From CAVWGP01 sp963754645 (GTDB lineage Bacteria; Pseudomonadota; Alphaproteobacteria; Bin65), in the NCBI GenBank assembly GCA_963754645.1, contig CAVWGP010000001.1, forward strand, positions 62,001 to 126,000: a DNA stretch of 64,000 bases. The letters run 5' to 3'. This document shows, in pieces, positions 9,585 through 17,688 of this stretch. The number at the start of each line of letters is the position of its first letter. Within the stretch, counting starts at the first letter, position 1. The translations under genes and the position numbers were made by a program. A model generated the notes under the pieces. It was given only the letters and a program-made list of their open reading frames with translations, ran no database searches and was not told the DNA's origin.

Positions 9585-10282
9585 GCGCGCCCGGGCACGA
9601 CGCCGTCATTCTGCTGCACGGCCTTGCCCGCACGCGCCGCATTTTCTGGCGCATGGCGCCGGCGCTGCGCGCCGCCGGTTTCGAAACCGTCGATTATCGC
9701 TATCCCAGCCGGAGCCAAAGCCTCGATGCCTCCGTAGCCGGTTTCCGCCGATTTCTCGACCGGCTGCCGCCTGGCCTGCAACCGGTGCATTGCGTCGGCT
9801 TTTCGCTGGGCGGCCTGATCGCGCGCGGCGCGCTCGCCATTCCGCCGGCCCACCTTCGGCTCGGCCGCCTCGTCATGATCGGCTCGCCCAGCGGCGGCTC
9901 GTCCGTGCTGAGCGTCACGCCCTTCGCCAGGGCGGCGCGCGCCATCGTCGGACCCGCGATCGAGGATTTGAAGGAGGGCAGCGGCGCCCTCGCCCGCCTC
10001 GGCACGCCCAAGGCGGAGATCGGCGTCATCGCCGGCACCGGCCGCTTTCACCCGCTCAATCCCGCCGCCTTCGTCAACTATGCGCGCGGCCATGCCGAGC
10101 CGCATGACGGCACGGTCGAGGTGCGCAACACGAAGTTCGAGGGCATTGCCGATTTCGTCGTGCTGCCGGCCAATCACACAGTGATGTGCCAGAACCCCGC
10201 CGTCATCGCCGAGACGATCGCGTTCCTAAAATCCGGCCGCTTCGCCCATCACACGGCGCAGCGGGCGAACGCGGCGGCGTGA
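9581..10282 (+). CDS. Alpha/beta hydrolase, lipase-like
   Basis: The 233-residue product begins with the oxyanion-hole segment VILLHGLARTRRIFW (about residues 8-22). It carries the nucleophile elbow GFSLGG at about residues 72-77. The histidine of LPANHTVMCQ near residue 205 is the likely catalytic base. There is no signal peptide, so it should be cytosolic. It is the third gene of the ligase-acyltransferase-hydrolase operon, which suggests a role in lipid or acyl-ester turnover. The substrate is unknown. Confidence 0.8.
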   Translation: MSAPGHDAVILLHGLARTRRIFWRMAPALRAAGFETVDYRYPSRSQSLDASVAGFRRFLDRLPPGLQPVHCVGFSLGGLIARGALAIPPAHLRLGRLVMIGSPSGGSSVLSVTPFARAARAIVGPAIEDLKEGSGALARLGTPKAEIGVIAGTGRFHPLNPAAFVNYARGHAEPHDGTVEVRNTKFEGIADFVVLPANHTVMCQNPAVIAETIAFLKSGRFAHHTAQRANAAA

Positions 10283-10309
10283 AGTTCCGCCGGCGGCGCG
10301 TCGAGAGCT

Positions 10310-12169
10310 TCATTCCGCAATGACAATATCATCCCCCGCGCCCGCGTAGAGGCGCTCGACCAGCGCGGCGCGGCGGGTCAGGACGGCGCGCTGGCCGACA
10401 TAGCCCTTGTCGGTGATTTCGCCGGCGTCGATGTTGGGCGGCTCGACCATGAGTAGCACACGGCGCACGCGCTCGCTGCTGCCGGGATGCGCCTTGTTGT
10501 AGGCGCCGAGCTTGTCCTTGAGCGCCGCGTGCAACTTCGGGTGGCGCACCACGGCCTCGGGCGCGAGGCCTTCGGCTTCGGGGCCGATCGCCGCCTTGCA
10601 CCCGGGTATATTGGCGAAAGCGAGCAAGCCGATCTCGTCGCGGTCCGCGCCGGCGACGGCGGCGTCGAGAACGATCGGCGAGGCGGCCGACAAGGCCGCG
10701 AGGCGCAGCGTGCCGACCGCGACCCAGGTTCCGGTGAGCAGCTTGAAATTTTCCGCGACCCGGCCGTCGAAGACGAGGCCCGATTCGAACTTGCCCGGCA
10801 CCAGGGTTTTGACCGCGTCGCCGATCTTGAAAAAACCTTCCTCGTCGAACGCTTCGCGGCTCTTCGCCGGGTCTTTGTAGTAGCCGGGCGAAATATTGGG
10901 CCCGCGGAACCGGATCTCGGTCTTGCCCTCGGCCGGAACGAGCTTGGCTTCGACGCCCGGCATCGGCAGGCCGACCGTGCCGGTTACATCGGAAACCCAG
11001 TGCGCGACGGTGGCGGGCGGCGAGGTTTCGGTCGAGCCCAGCGCGGTAAAAAGCGGAATCCGCTTGCCGCGCGCCTTGATCGCCAACGCCTCCAGGCGGT
11101 CCCAACTCGCCTGCGGCATGCCGGCGCCGGCATAGAAAATGCAATCGAGATCGCCGAACAAGTGTTTCGTGAACGCGTCGTCGGCTTCCCAATGCGGCAG
11201 CAGCAGATCGTAAGCGCGCGGCACATTGTAGAGCACCGTCGGCCGGATTTCGCTGAGGTTCTTGAGCGTCGTCTCGATGCGGCCCGGCAGCGGCTTGCCA
11301 CCGTCGATGTACATGGTGCCGCCGGTGATCAGCACTTGGTTGAAATTCCAATTGGCGCCGAAGGTGTGATTCCACGGCAGCCAATCGACGAGCACCGGCG
11401 GCCGCTCGTGGAGGAACGGCCAGATCGCGCACACCGCGACCTGGCTCGCCCACATCATGCGCTGGGTGTTGATCACGCCTTTCGGCATACCGGTCGAGCC
11501 CGAGGTGAGCAGGATCTTCGCCACCAACTCCTCGCCGATCTTGGCGAACGCGTTCTCAACGCGCGGCCCCGGCTTGGCGGCGACGAGTTCGCCGAAGCCG
11601 GTGACGCCGCCGAATTCGCCGCTCGCGGCATCCGCGACGAGCGCGCGCGCCGCCATGTCGATCGCCGCCAGCGCCTTCGCGAAAGGCGCGAGCTTGTCGA
11701 CATAGATCAGGCTCGGATCGAAGCCGGCGACGATGTGCTTGACCTTGGCGAAATCGGCGCTCATCAGCGAATAGGCCGGCGAAACCGGCATGGCCGGAAT
11801 GCCGACCTGCATCGCGCCGAGCATGAGGATCGCCATGTTGATGGAATTGTCGGACAGGATCGCGATCGGCCGCTCGGCGGAATGGCCATGGTCGAGCAGC
11901 CATTGCGAAACCGCATTCGCCCGGTCGCGCGCCGATGCGTAACTCAGGCGCCGCCAAGCGCCGGCGGCGTCGCGTTCGGCGAGGAACGTCCGCTCCGGAA
12001 ATTTCGCCGCCTGCTCGCGCAATACGATGCCGACCTGCTTCGGATAGGGCGGCAAGGCCAGCCCGCTGCGCAGGATGACCTCGCCGTTCGCGCGGCGCTC
12101 GACATTGACGCTGACCGGCGCCAGCTTGATGTCGATGTGCTTGTAATCCTTGGTCCAGAATGAGGCCAC
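10310..12169 (-). CDS. fcs: Feruloyl-CoA synthase family acyl-CoA ligase
   Basis: This 619-residue AMP-forming ligase matches feruloyl-CoA synthases in length and in family-specific segments. These include LLTSGSTGMPKGVINTQRM (P-loop), VLVDWLPWNHTFG, GGTMYIDGGKPLPG, GSTETSPPATVAHW and the phrase GLVFDGRVAENFKLLTGTWV. It would activate a hydroxycinnamate or related aromatic acid to its CoA thioester. The GTG at 12169 is taken as start because AGAGGA stands five bases upstream and gives the usual family length. ATG codons further upstream (12193, 12223, 12250) lack such a site, and the last would overlap the divergent gene. It shares a 79-base divergent promoter region with an acyl-CoA dehydrogenase. 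Confidence 0.85.
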   Translation of the reverse strand: MASFWTKDYKHIDIKLAPVSVNVERRANGEVILRSGLALPPYPKQVGIVLREQAAKFPERTFLAERDAAGAWRRLSYASARDRANAVSQWLLDHGHSAERPIAILSDNSINMAILMLGAMQVGIPAMPVSPAYSLMSADFAKVKHIVAGFDPSLIYVDKLAPFAKALAAIDMAARALVADAASGEFGGVTGFGELVAAKPGPRVENAFAKIGEELVAKILLTSGSTGMPKGVINTQRMMWASQVAVCAIWPFLHERPPVLVDWLPWNHTFGANWNFNQVLITGGTMYIDGGKPLPGRIETTLKNLSEIRPTVLYNVPRAYDLLLPHWEADDAFTKHLFGDLDCIFYAGAGMPQASWDRLEALAIKARGKRIPLFTALGSTETSPPATVAHWVSDVTGTVGLPMPGVEAKLVPAEGKTEIRFRGPNISPGYYKDPAKSREAFDEEGFFKIGDAVKTLVPGKFESGLVFDGRVAENFKLLTGTWVAVGTLRLAALSAASPIVLDAAVAGADRDEIGLLAFANIPGCKAAIGPEAEGLAPEAVVRHPKLHAALKDKLGAYNKAHPGSSERVRRVLLMVEPPNIDAGEITDKGYVGQRAVLTRRAALVERLYAGAGDDIVIAE

Positions 12170-12248
12170 GTCGATCCTCTTTGCCGCTTGCATTTGGCGT
12201 TGCGCCGACTTTACCTGCGGCATCGCCGCCCGCAAGCACCGAGCCGCC

Positions 12249-14075
12249 ATGACCGCGTTTCAACCCGCCCTGCGCGACGCCCGCTACCTCCTCGCCCACG
12301 TCATTCCGACGCGCGAAATCCTGGCTCTGCCGGCTTATCGCCATGTCGATGCCGAAACGCTCGACGCGGTGATCGAAGCCGCCACGCGCTTCTGCCAAGC
12401 GGAGATCGCGCCGCTCAATCGCGACAGCGACCGGATCGGCGCCCGGCTCGTGAACGGCCGCGTCGTCAGCGCCCCAGGCACGCCCGCGCTCTACAAAAAG
12501 TGGTGCGCAAACGGCTGGCCGGCGCTGGTTCTGCCGCGGGAATTCGGCGGCCAGGGCTTGCCGGAGCTGGCGCAGGCCGCGCTCTCGGATGCCATCAACG
12601 GGGCTTCGCTCGCTTTCGGCATGGCCGTGACTTCGAGCCGCGCCGCCGCGCGGGTGTTGATCGCGCATGCCGACGATGCGACCAAGCGCCTCTACGTCCC
12701 CAAGCTCACGAGCGGCGAATGGGCGGGCACCATCGTGATGACCGAGCCCCATGCCGGCTCGGATATCGGCCTCGCGCGCACCAAGGCGGTGAAACGCGCC
12801 GATGGGCGCTATTCGGTGAGCGGCACGAAAATATTCATCTCCTGGGCCGATCACGATTTGACCGAGCAAATCGCGCACATCGTCTTGGCACGGGCTGAGG
12901 GCGCGCCAGCCGGCGTCAAAGGCCTGAGCCTGTTCCTCGTTCCCGCGCGCAAGCTTGACGATGCCGGCCGGCCGGGCATCGCCAACGGCGTCCGCGTCGT
13001 CCGCATCGAGGACAAGATGGGCATCCACGGCTCGCCGACTTGCGAGGTCCTGTTCGATGGCGCCGAGGGAACTCTCATGGGCGCCGACCCCCGACTCGGG
13101 GGCGGCGACGGCATCCGCCAGATGTTCACCATGATCAACACGATGCGGCTCGAAGTCGCCTTCGAGGGCGCGGGCATCGCCGGCGCCGCTTGCGATCATG
13201 CATTGCGCTATGCGCTGACACGGCCGCAAGGCGGCGTCGCCGGCAAGAGCGGGGCGCAGATGATCGCTGAGCATCCCGATGTGCGCCGCATGATCCTGGT
13301 GATGAAATCGACATCCGATGCGGCGCGCGCCCTGTGCTTCGAGGCGGCCTCTCAGATCGATCTCGCCCGCGCCGGCGAAACCGCGGCGGCGCGCGCCGCC
13401 GGCGCCGACATGGCAACGTGGCTGCTGCCCATCGCCAAGGCGGGCTGCACCGAGGCCGCGCTCGAAGTCGCCAGCCTCGGCATCCAACTCCATGGCGGCC
13501 ACGGCTATGTGCGCGACAGCGGCGCCGAGCAATTCTACCGCGATGCGCGCATTACGCCGATCTTCGAGGGCACCAACGGCATCCAGGCGATCGACCTGGT
13601 GACGCGCAAGCTGATCGGCAGCCAGGGCCGGCTCTACCGGGCCTTTGCCGAGCGTATCAAGACGGACATCGCCCGCACCAAGGGCAACCGCGCCGTCCGC
13701 GTCGCCCGCGGCATCGTGCAGGACGGGTTCAACAGCCTCGACGAGGTCGCGCACACCTTCCTGAAGCAATCCGCCGATGGAGCATCGGGCGCCGATGCCG
13801 TGTTGGACGCGGGCGCATCGGCCATGGCCGATGCGCTCGCCGGCGCCACGCCCTTCCTCCAGCTCGCCGCCCGTGTCGCCTTCGGCTGGATGCTGCTGCG
13901 CCTCGCCGCCGTCGATGCCATGGGCGCCGATGAAGGCACCGTCGAGGAAAAGCGCGCCCTCGCCCGCTTCTACGCCGAGCACATCATGGCCGATTGCGAA
14001 GCGCTGGCGCTGCGCGCGATCGGCGGGGCGAAGGGGCTGTACGCGGTGGAGATGGGGCGGTTGGGGAATGGGTGA
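12249..14075 (+). CDS. Acyl-CoA dehydrogenase with C-terminal extension (DmdC-like)
   Basis: This FAD enzyme of 608 residues oxidises an acyl-CoA to the 2-enoyl-CoA. The flavin and substrate signature WAGTIVMTEPHAGSDIG lies near residue 160, and a second family motif is LHGGHGYVRDSGAEQFYRDARI (about 412-433, abbreviated here by its ends LHGGHGY and RDARI). EGTNGIQAIDL follows. The extra 150 or so C-terminal residues put it with the long acyl-CoA dehydrogenases related to DmdC and AcdA-long forms. ATG 12249 gives the usual start MTAFQPALRD. Its last 16 codons are echoed at 15157-15208. Divergence from the feruloyl-CoA synthase gene suggests joint use in side-chain oxidation of an aromatic or fatty acid. 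Confidence 0.88.
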   Translation: MTAFQPALRDARYLLAHVIPTREILALPAYRHVDAETLDAVIEAATRFCQAEIAPLNRDSDRIGARLVNGRVVSAPGTPALYKKWCANGWPALVLPREFGGQGLPELAQAALSDAINGASLAFGMAVTSSRAAARVLIAHADDATKRLYVPKLTSGEWAGTIVMTEPHAGSDIGLARTKAVKRADGRYSVSGTKIFISWADHDLTEQIAHIVLARAEGAPAGVKGLSLFLVPARKLDDAGRPGIANGVRVVRIEDKMGIHGSPTCEVLFDGAEGTLMGADPRLGGGDGIRQMFTMINTMRLEVAFEGAGIAGAACDHALRYALTRPQGGVAGKSGAQMIAEHPDVRRMILVMKSTSDAARALCFEAASQIDLARAGETAAARAAGADMATWLLPIAKAGCTEAALEVASLGIQLHGGHGYVRDSGAEQFYRDARITPIFEGTNGIQAIDLVTRKLIGSQGRLYRAFAERIKTDIARTKGNRAVRVARGIVQDGFNSLDEVAHTFLKQSADGASGADAVLDAGASAMADALAGATPFLQLAARVAFGWMLLRLAAVDAMGADEGTVEEKRALARFYAEHIMADCEALALRAIGGAKGLYAVEMGRLGNG

Positions 14076-14076
14076 G
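14025..14076 (+). repeat. 3' end of the acyl-CoA dehydrogenase gene, copy 1 of a 52-bp direct repeat
   Basis: These 52 bases encode the dehydrogenase C-terminus AKGLYAVEMGRLGNG and its stop. The same segment recurs at 15157-15208 with 47 of 52 bases identical by my alignment. The two copies bracket the higBA module. Confidence 0.85.
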
Positions 14077-14528
14077 AAGTTGCGCAAGTGCCCAAGAAAA
14101 CCTCTGATACGGTTTTCGGTTGATCGCCTCGGTACGAATAGTTGGAAGGCTCCGTCGCCATTTTATTCCGTAGGGGCGGGTCTCCGACCCGCCCTCGGCG
14201 CGTCGCGCGGCACCGACCGTGCCGCCGTTTTCGGGTAAACGACCGCCTGGTTGCACGAGGGCGGGTCGGAGACCCGCCCCTACGCGGCAATAGCCGAATT
14301 CCGAGGCGATCGTTCGGATTTCGTATAAGAACTGGAACGATGTTGCGCCAAGCCTCTATAAGGAGGGCTACTACAGCGAGCCAAATAGCCGGCTCCCGGT
14401 CACCGTTTATGGGATCTGTACGATGCGGATCGAAATGATTGCGCGACGTTCACACGGAACGTGACAAAAGAAATCGGGGCGCATTGATTTGTCGCGGTCG
14501 GACTTGAATTTATAGGGGCGACGAGCGG
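14076..14528. other. Non-coding stretch between acyl-CoA dehydrogenase and higA
   Basis: No credible gene is visible here. The stretch holds the large inverted pair at 14170-14283 (annotated separately), followed by about 245 bases of lower G+C sequence with no recognised motif, running to the higA stop codon. It forms the left part of the suspected higBA island. Confidence 0.6.
14170..14283. repeat. GTAGGGGC palindrome family, paired copy forming a long hairpin
   Basis: Bases 14170-14194 and 14259-14283 are exact reverse complements over 25 bases, separated by 64 bases. Each arm is also an imperfect palindrome of its own (GCGGGTCTCCGACCCGC core). The unit belongs to the same family as the copies at 25792-25855, 33445-33473 and 37851-37879. 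The structure resembles REP/BIME elements; as RNA it would fold strongly and could end or protect transcripts. Confidence 0.85.
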
Positions 14529-14849
14529 TTACGCCGCTCGCGGGCGGATCGTCCTGAGCTCGCGCGCGATCCGCCGGCGCTGTTCCATCAGGTCGAAATC
14601 GGCTTGCAGGCCGAGGAAGAAGCCTTCGGAAATTCCGAAATAGCGCGCGAGGCGGAGATCGGTGTCGGCGCTGATCGCCCGCTTGCCGTGGATCAGCTCG
14701 TTGATGCGCCGCGGCGGCACGCGGATCGCGCGCGCCAGCGCGTTCTGGCTGAGCGCCATGGGCTTCATGAACTCCTCCTGGAGAATTTCGCCGGGATGCG
14801 GATTCCGAAGCAAGCCGCTGCTATCCGTGATAGTCGACGATCTCGACAT
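14529..14849 (-). CDS. higA: HigA-type antitoxin, XRE-family HTH
   Basis: The 106-residue protein starts with the HigA marker NPHPGEILQEEF (about residues 15-26). It has a helix-turn-helix from about 32 to 70 (SQNALARAIRVPPRRINELI). In the family it neutralises the HigB ribonuclease and represses the operon. ATG 14849 is chosen because AAGGAGG stands eight bases upstream; a longer in-frame reading from 14924 lacks that. Its first 29 bases overlap the end of higB, so the order is toxin first, as in other higBA loci. Confidence 0.88.
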   Translation of the reverse strand: MSRSSTITDSSGLLRNPHPGEILQEEFMKPMALSQNALARAIRVPPRRINELIHGKRAISADTDLRLARYFGISEGFFLGLQADFDLMEQRRRIARELRTIRPRAA

Positions 14850-15105
14850 CGTGCGCCCCTCCTTGGTTCCAAACGAAACAAATGCGCCATTGGTCGTTAA
14901 CGCGAATGCTGAACTGCCCGGCACGGTCGCCCTTGAGTGCCTCGAGGCGGTTGCCCGGCGGCACGCGAAGATCCGCGAGGCTGCGCGCCTGGTTCAGGAG
15001 GCGCAGCTTGCGCAGCGCCGCGGCCTGTAGATCCGCCGGCAATCGCCGGCTTCGACGCCCCTCCCAGATTGCCCTCGCTTCCGGATCGGCGAAACCTCGG
15101 ATCAT
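14821..15105 (-). CDS. higB: HigB-type toxin, RelE/ParE superfamily
   Basis: This 94-residue protein matches HigB/RelE killer proteins: IRGFADPEARAIWEG at the N-terminus, RKLRLLNQARSLADLRVPP in the middle, then the family blocks LEALKGDRAGQFSIRVNDQWRI (split here as LEALKGDR and SIRVNDQWRI) and the end motif VEIVDYHG. Members cleave mRNA on the ribosome. It overlaps higA by 29 bases and is preceded by a promoter-sized palindrome at 15114-15132. Both the Arg/Lys residues of the central block and the C-terminal Tyr-His are retained, so it may be active. Confidence 0.88.
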   Translation of the reverse strand: MIRGFADPEARAIWEGRRSRRLPADLQAAALRKLRLLNQARSLADLRVPPGNRLEALKGDRAGQFSIRVNDQWRICFVWNQGGAHDVEIVDYHG

Positions 15106-15113
15106 TCAGATAC

Positions 15114-15132
15114 TATAACGCGACACGTTATA
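15114..15132 (-). promoter_or_regulatory. Candidate HigA operator/promoter upstream of higB
   Basis: A perfect inverted repeat, TATAACG-5-CGTTATA, lies 9 to 27 bases upstream of the higB start. Read on the reverse strand, the inner half includes TATAGT, which could serve as the -10 hexamer. An operator placed on the promoter is the usual layout for HigA autorepression. The repeat is seen directly; its role is inferred from position. Confidence 0.6.
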
Positions 15133-15156
15133 CCGCGCAACTGGCAGTACCATTTT

Positions 15157-15208
15157 GGGGCGAAGGGGCTCTATGCGGTGGAGATGGGGCGGCTGGGGAG
15201 CGGGTGAG
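15157..15208 (+). repeat. Remnant 3' end of an acyl-CoA dehydrogenase gene, copy 2 of the direct repeat
   Basis: The segment encodes AKGLYAVEMGRLGSG followed by a stop, the same peptide that ends the dehydrogenase at 14075. Differences between the copies are four synonymous codons (CTG/CTC, TAC/TAT, TTG/CTG and one within the glycine-rich end) plus Asn to Ser. No upstream part of such a gene is present. It is a gene fragment left by insertion, duplication or exchange at the gene end. Confidence 0.75.
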
Positions 15209-15330
15209 CGTGCCGCGAAGCGCGGACGTTGTGAACCGGATCACAGCGACGCGATGTTCTGAGTGCTATGGTTATATCCGGATGAGGCCCGGGACGCCTC
15301 AAGCCGCAACCCCAACAGCGAGTATCGACC

Positions 15331-15528
15331 ATGAAGATCAGGCTCCTCATCGCCGCCGCCATTGCCGCGCCCGCTTTCATCGGCGCCGCCGCCGCGCTCA
15401 AGCCCTCCACCGCCACGGCCGCGCCCATCGACCATTGCATTCCGGTGTCGGCATGCACCTGCGGCTGGGGAACGCTCAACGGCAAGAAAGTCTACATCTG
15501 CACGCCGAAAACCAAGGTCTCCGGGTGA
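15331..15528 (+). CDS. Small secreted cysteine-containing protein, unknown function
   Basis: The 65-residue product has a clear Sec signal peptide (MKIRLLIAAAIAAPAFIGAA, then an Ala-rich stretch ending near TATA-A, residue 31). A mature part of about 34 residues follows with four cysteines, arranged as CIPVSACTCGWG and YICTP. The mature peptide would be periplasmic or secreted, and the cysteines could form two disulfides or hold a metal. I do not recognise the family. There is no strong ribosome site before ATG 15331. Support comes from the signal peptide and the coding-like composition. Confidence 0.55.
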   Translation: MKIRLLIAAAIAAPAFIGAAAALKPSTATAAPIDHCIPVSACTCGWGTLNGKKVYICTPKTKVSG

Positions 15529-15919
15529 TCGAACGAACGGATCGCGCTGCGGGCGCATCGCCATTGAACGTACTAGGACCGGCGTGCCGCCCCGCCCGCG
15601 GCACTGCCGGCGAAAATAATACCTTGTTCGCGGCTTGATTGTGCGGCGGAAACAGCGCAAGTTTTAGGCGAACGAGCCTGTTCCCCGCGCTGCGGGGCGA
15701 TAGTCAGGCGCCAACGGACGCAGCTTTGCGAGTTCCGGGTCGCCTTCGGCGGCGCATCGGCGCGCGAAATTGGGTGCCAAAAAAGAAAAAGAAGAAAAGG
15801 CGTACCGGCGACAGGAAAGCGCGCCTCCAGCGCAAATCCGCGATGCTCGATACGAGCGCCGTGCCCGGCATCGGTCCGGCGCGGCAAAAAACAACGACAA
15901 AACAAACAGGGAAGCGAAT
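15529..15919. other. Non-coding stretch, nothing firm seen
   Basis: No convincing gene is present. A small hairpin (CCCCGC-GCT-GCGGGG) lies near 15684-15698, without the T-run of an intrinsic terminator. A purine-rich tract follows at about 15780-15802. A reading frame that opens at 15770 joins the next gene, but its first 50 codons look random, so the start is placed at 15920. Confidence 0.5.
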
Positions 15920-16249
15920 ATGTCCAAAATCCAAGACATGAAGGCAAGCTGGGAAGCCAACAAGCCGCGCATCGTCGCGCTCGCGGTCGGCCTTGTTGCC
16001 GGCCCGATCATCACCAGCATGGCCGGCTGGCAAGTGACCGGCGGCACGGCGCGCGAAATGCTGCGCGCCGGCGTGATCGAGCAGCAGGCGATTTTCTGCG
16101 AACAACGCGCGCGGGCCGACGTAAAGGAGCCGGGCAAGCTCGAATGGGCGGCGCGCAACGATCTTGCCAAGAAATGGTCGGTGATGCCCGGCGCGGCGGC
16201 GGTCGATTCCGACGTAACCTTCGCCTGCGCGCGCAAGCTCGCGGCCTAA
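15920..16249 (+). CDS. Small membrane-anchored protein, unknown function
   Basis: The 109-residue protein has a soluble N-terminus (MSKIQDMKASWEANKPRI) followed by one hydrophobic segment of about 20 residues (ALAVGLVAGPIITSMAGW). A mostly soluble remainder contains two cysteines (FCEQRA and FACARK). The topology suggests an inner-membrane protein with the C-terminal part outside the cytoplasm. ATG 15920 is preceded by CAGGGA. I recognise it as the kind of small conserved hypothetical common in alphaproteobacteria but cannot assign a role. Confidence 0.65.
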   Translation: MSKIQDMKASWEANKPRIVALAVGLVAGPIITSMAGWQVTGGTAREMLRAGVIEQQAIFCEQRARADVKEPGKLEWAARNDLAKKWSVMPGAAAVDSDVTFACARKLAA

Positions 16250-16459
16250 GCGTTGCGATGCCGCGCGCGCGTTTCGCCGCGCGCGGTTAGACTGCTCTCG
16301 CGGCGGGCGGCGCGATCGTCCGCGCTCTCTCCTCTGTCCGTGCGTCTTGCCGCGCGGCCGGTTCGCGGCCAATGTGCGCTTGGAACTCAGCGCCGACGCA
16401 CCGGCACCGGGCACGGTAGCCGCGCCGCGCCGGCGTCGGAGCCATCGGAGAGCAGCGCC

Positions 16460-17089
16460 ATGACGAAACCGACGATCGAATGCAAGCCGAACGGCCCCTA
16501 TCTGGTTAAGGATCTCGACCGGCTCGGCAATTCGAAAGGCGCGACGCTTGCGGCCAAGCCGGTCATCGCGCTGTGCCGCTGCGGCCGGTCGGCGGCCAAA
16601 CCGTTCTGCGACGGCACGCACAACACCGTCGGCTTCTCCGGCGCGCGGACCAGCGACGGCAAGGACGACATGCGCCGGAGCTACGCCGGCAAGCGCATCG
16701 CGATCCACGACAATCGCGCGCTCTGTGCCCATGCCGGGCATTGCACCGAGGGCCTTGCGGCGGTGTTCGACGGCGAGCGCAAGCCGTGGATCGACCCCGA
16801 TGGCGCCAACGTGGAGTCGATCATCAACGTCGTGCGCCAGTGCCCGTCGGGCGCCTTGAGCTACAGCCTCAACGATGTCGAACACCGCGACCAGGCGCGT
16901 GCGCCCGCGATCGCCGTGACTGCGAACGGGCCCTATGCGGTGACCGGCGGCATCGAGCTCGTCGGCGTCGCGATGGGCGACGGCGCCTCGACCGAGCATT
17001 TCACCCTGTGCCGCTGCGGCGAGTCCAAGAACAAGCCGTTCTGCGACGGCAGCCATTGGGCGAGCGGCTTTAAGGACGAGAAGAATTAG
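16460..17089 (+). CDS. CDGSH iron-sulfur protein: CDGSH - divergent 4Fe-4S - CDGSH
   Basis: The 209-residue protein has two CDGSH-type 2Fe-2S sites: CRCGRSAAKPFCDGTH (about residues 36-51) and CRCGESKNKPFCDGSH near the C-terminus. Both keep the C-x-C...C-x3-H ligands. Between them lies a domain with CAHAGHC and RQCPSGALSY (about 85-140), the pattern of the divergent mono-cluster 4Fe-4S domain. Three metal centres in one small soluble protein imply electron transfer or redox sensing. ATG 16460 gives the natural start MTKPTIECKPNGPY; the reading frame upstream is low-complexity Arg-rich. It stands alone, transcribed convergently with the DUF1036 gene. Confidence 0.85.
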   Translation: MTKPTIECKPNGPYLVKDLDRLGNSKGATLAAKPVIALCRCGRSAAKPFCDGTHNTVGFSGARTSDGKDDMRRSYAGKRIAIHDNRALCAHAGHCTEGLAAVFDGERKPWIDPDGANVESIINVVRQCPSGALSYSLNDVEHRDQARAPAIAVTANGPYAVTGGIELVGVAMGDGASTEHFTLCRCGESKNKPFCDGSHWASGFKDEKN

Positions 17090-17106
17090 TCGCGCGCGCC
17101 CCTCGC

Positions 17107-17535
17107 TCAGCGCAGGACGTAGCGGATTTCGCCGTCGACCGGCTTCACGCGCTCGAAACTGCGCAGTGAATAGCCGCTCGGGCAGCTCGTAATGGCGGCC
17201 GGAAAGCGCTTGAAAAAGCGCCCATCGGCGGCGGTGCATTGCACAAGGCCGGACGAAGTGCCCGGCCATTGGCGTTGACCGTCGGCCGCATAGGCATAAA
17301 AGGCGAAGCCGCCCGATACGTAGCCGTTGCTGAGCGTCAGGCACTGATTGGGCGCCAGCTCATACCAGCCGCGGACGAAAATCTGGCCGCCCTCGTCGCT
17401 GGCGATCGCGACCTTGACTTTGCCGGCGCGGTGCTCGGAGCACACGACGATGCCGGCGTGGGATTGGCTTGCGGCCGCGGCGAGGGCGCAAGCGGCCAGC
17501 GCCGCGCACAGAAATGCGCGCGAAAGTTTCGGCAT
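17107..17535 (-). CDS. DUF1036 family secreted protein
   Basis: The 142-residue protein has a signal peptide (hydrophobic segment about residues 8-24, cleavage near SHA-G). The DUF1036 domain follows, recognisable from VVCSEHRAGKVKVAIA, RGWYELAPNQCL and the paired cysteines typical of that family. Members are periplasmic and uncharacterised. The stop is 17 bases from the end of the convergent CDGSH gene. Confidence 0.75.
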   Translation of the reverse strand: MPKLSRAFLCAALAACALAAAASQSHAGIVVCSEHRAGKVKVAIASDEGGQIFVRGWYELAPNQCLTLSNGYVSGGFAFYAYAADGQRQWPGTSSGLVQCTAADGRFFKRFPAAITSCPSGYSLRSFERVKPVDGEIRYVLR

Positions 17536-17688
17536 GGCGTTTCCTCGAACAACGGCGGCTTGCTGGGCCGCCGGTTGAGGCCGGAGGGTCTGCCGCCTTC
17601 ATGCGCCATTATCGCCAAAGCGCTGCGTTTGTCTGTGTTCCAGGTCACAGGCCGAACAATATTTTACGCCGCCGCCTGCTCCGCTAAG

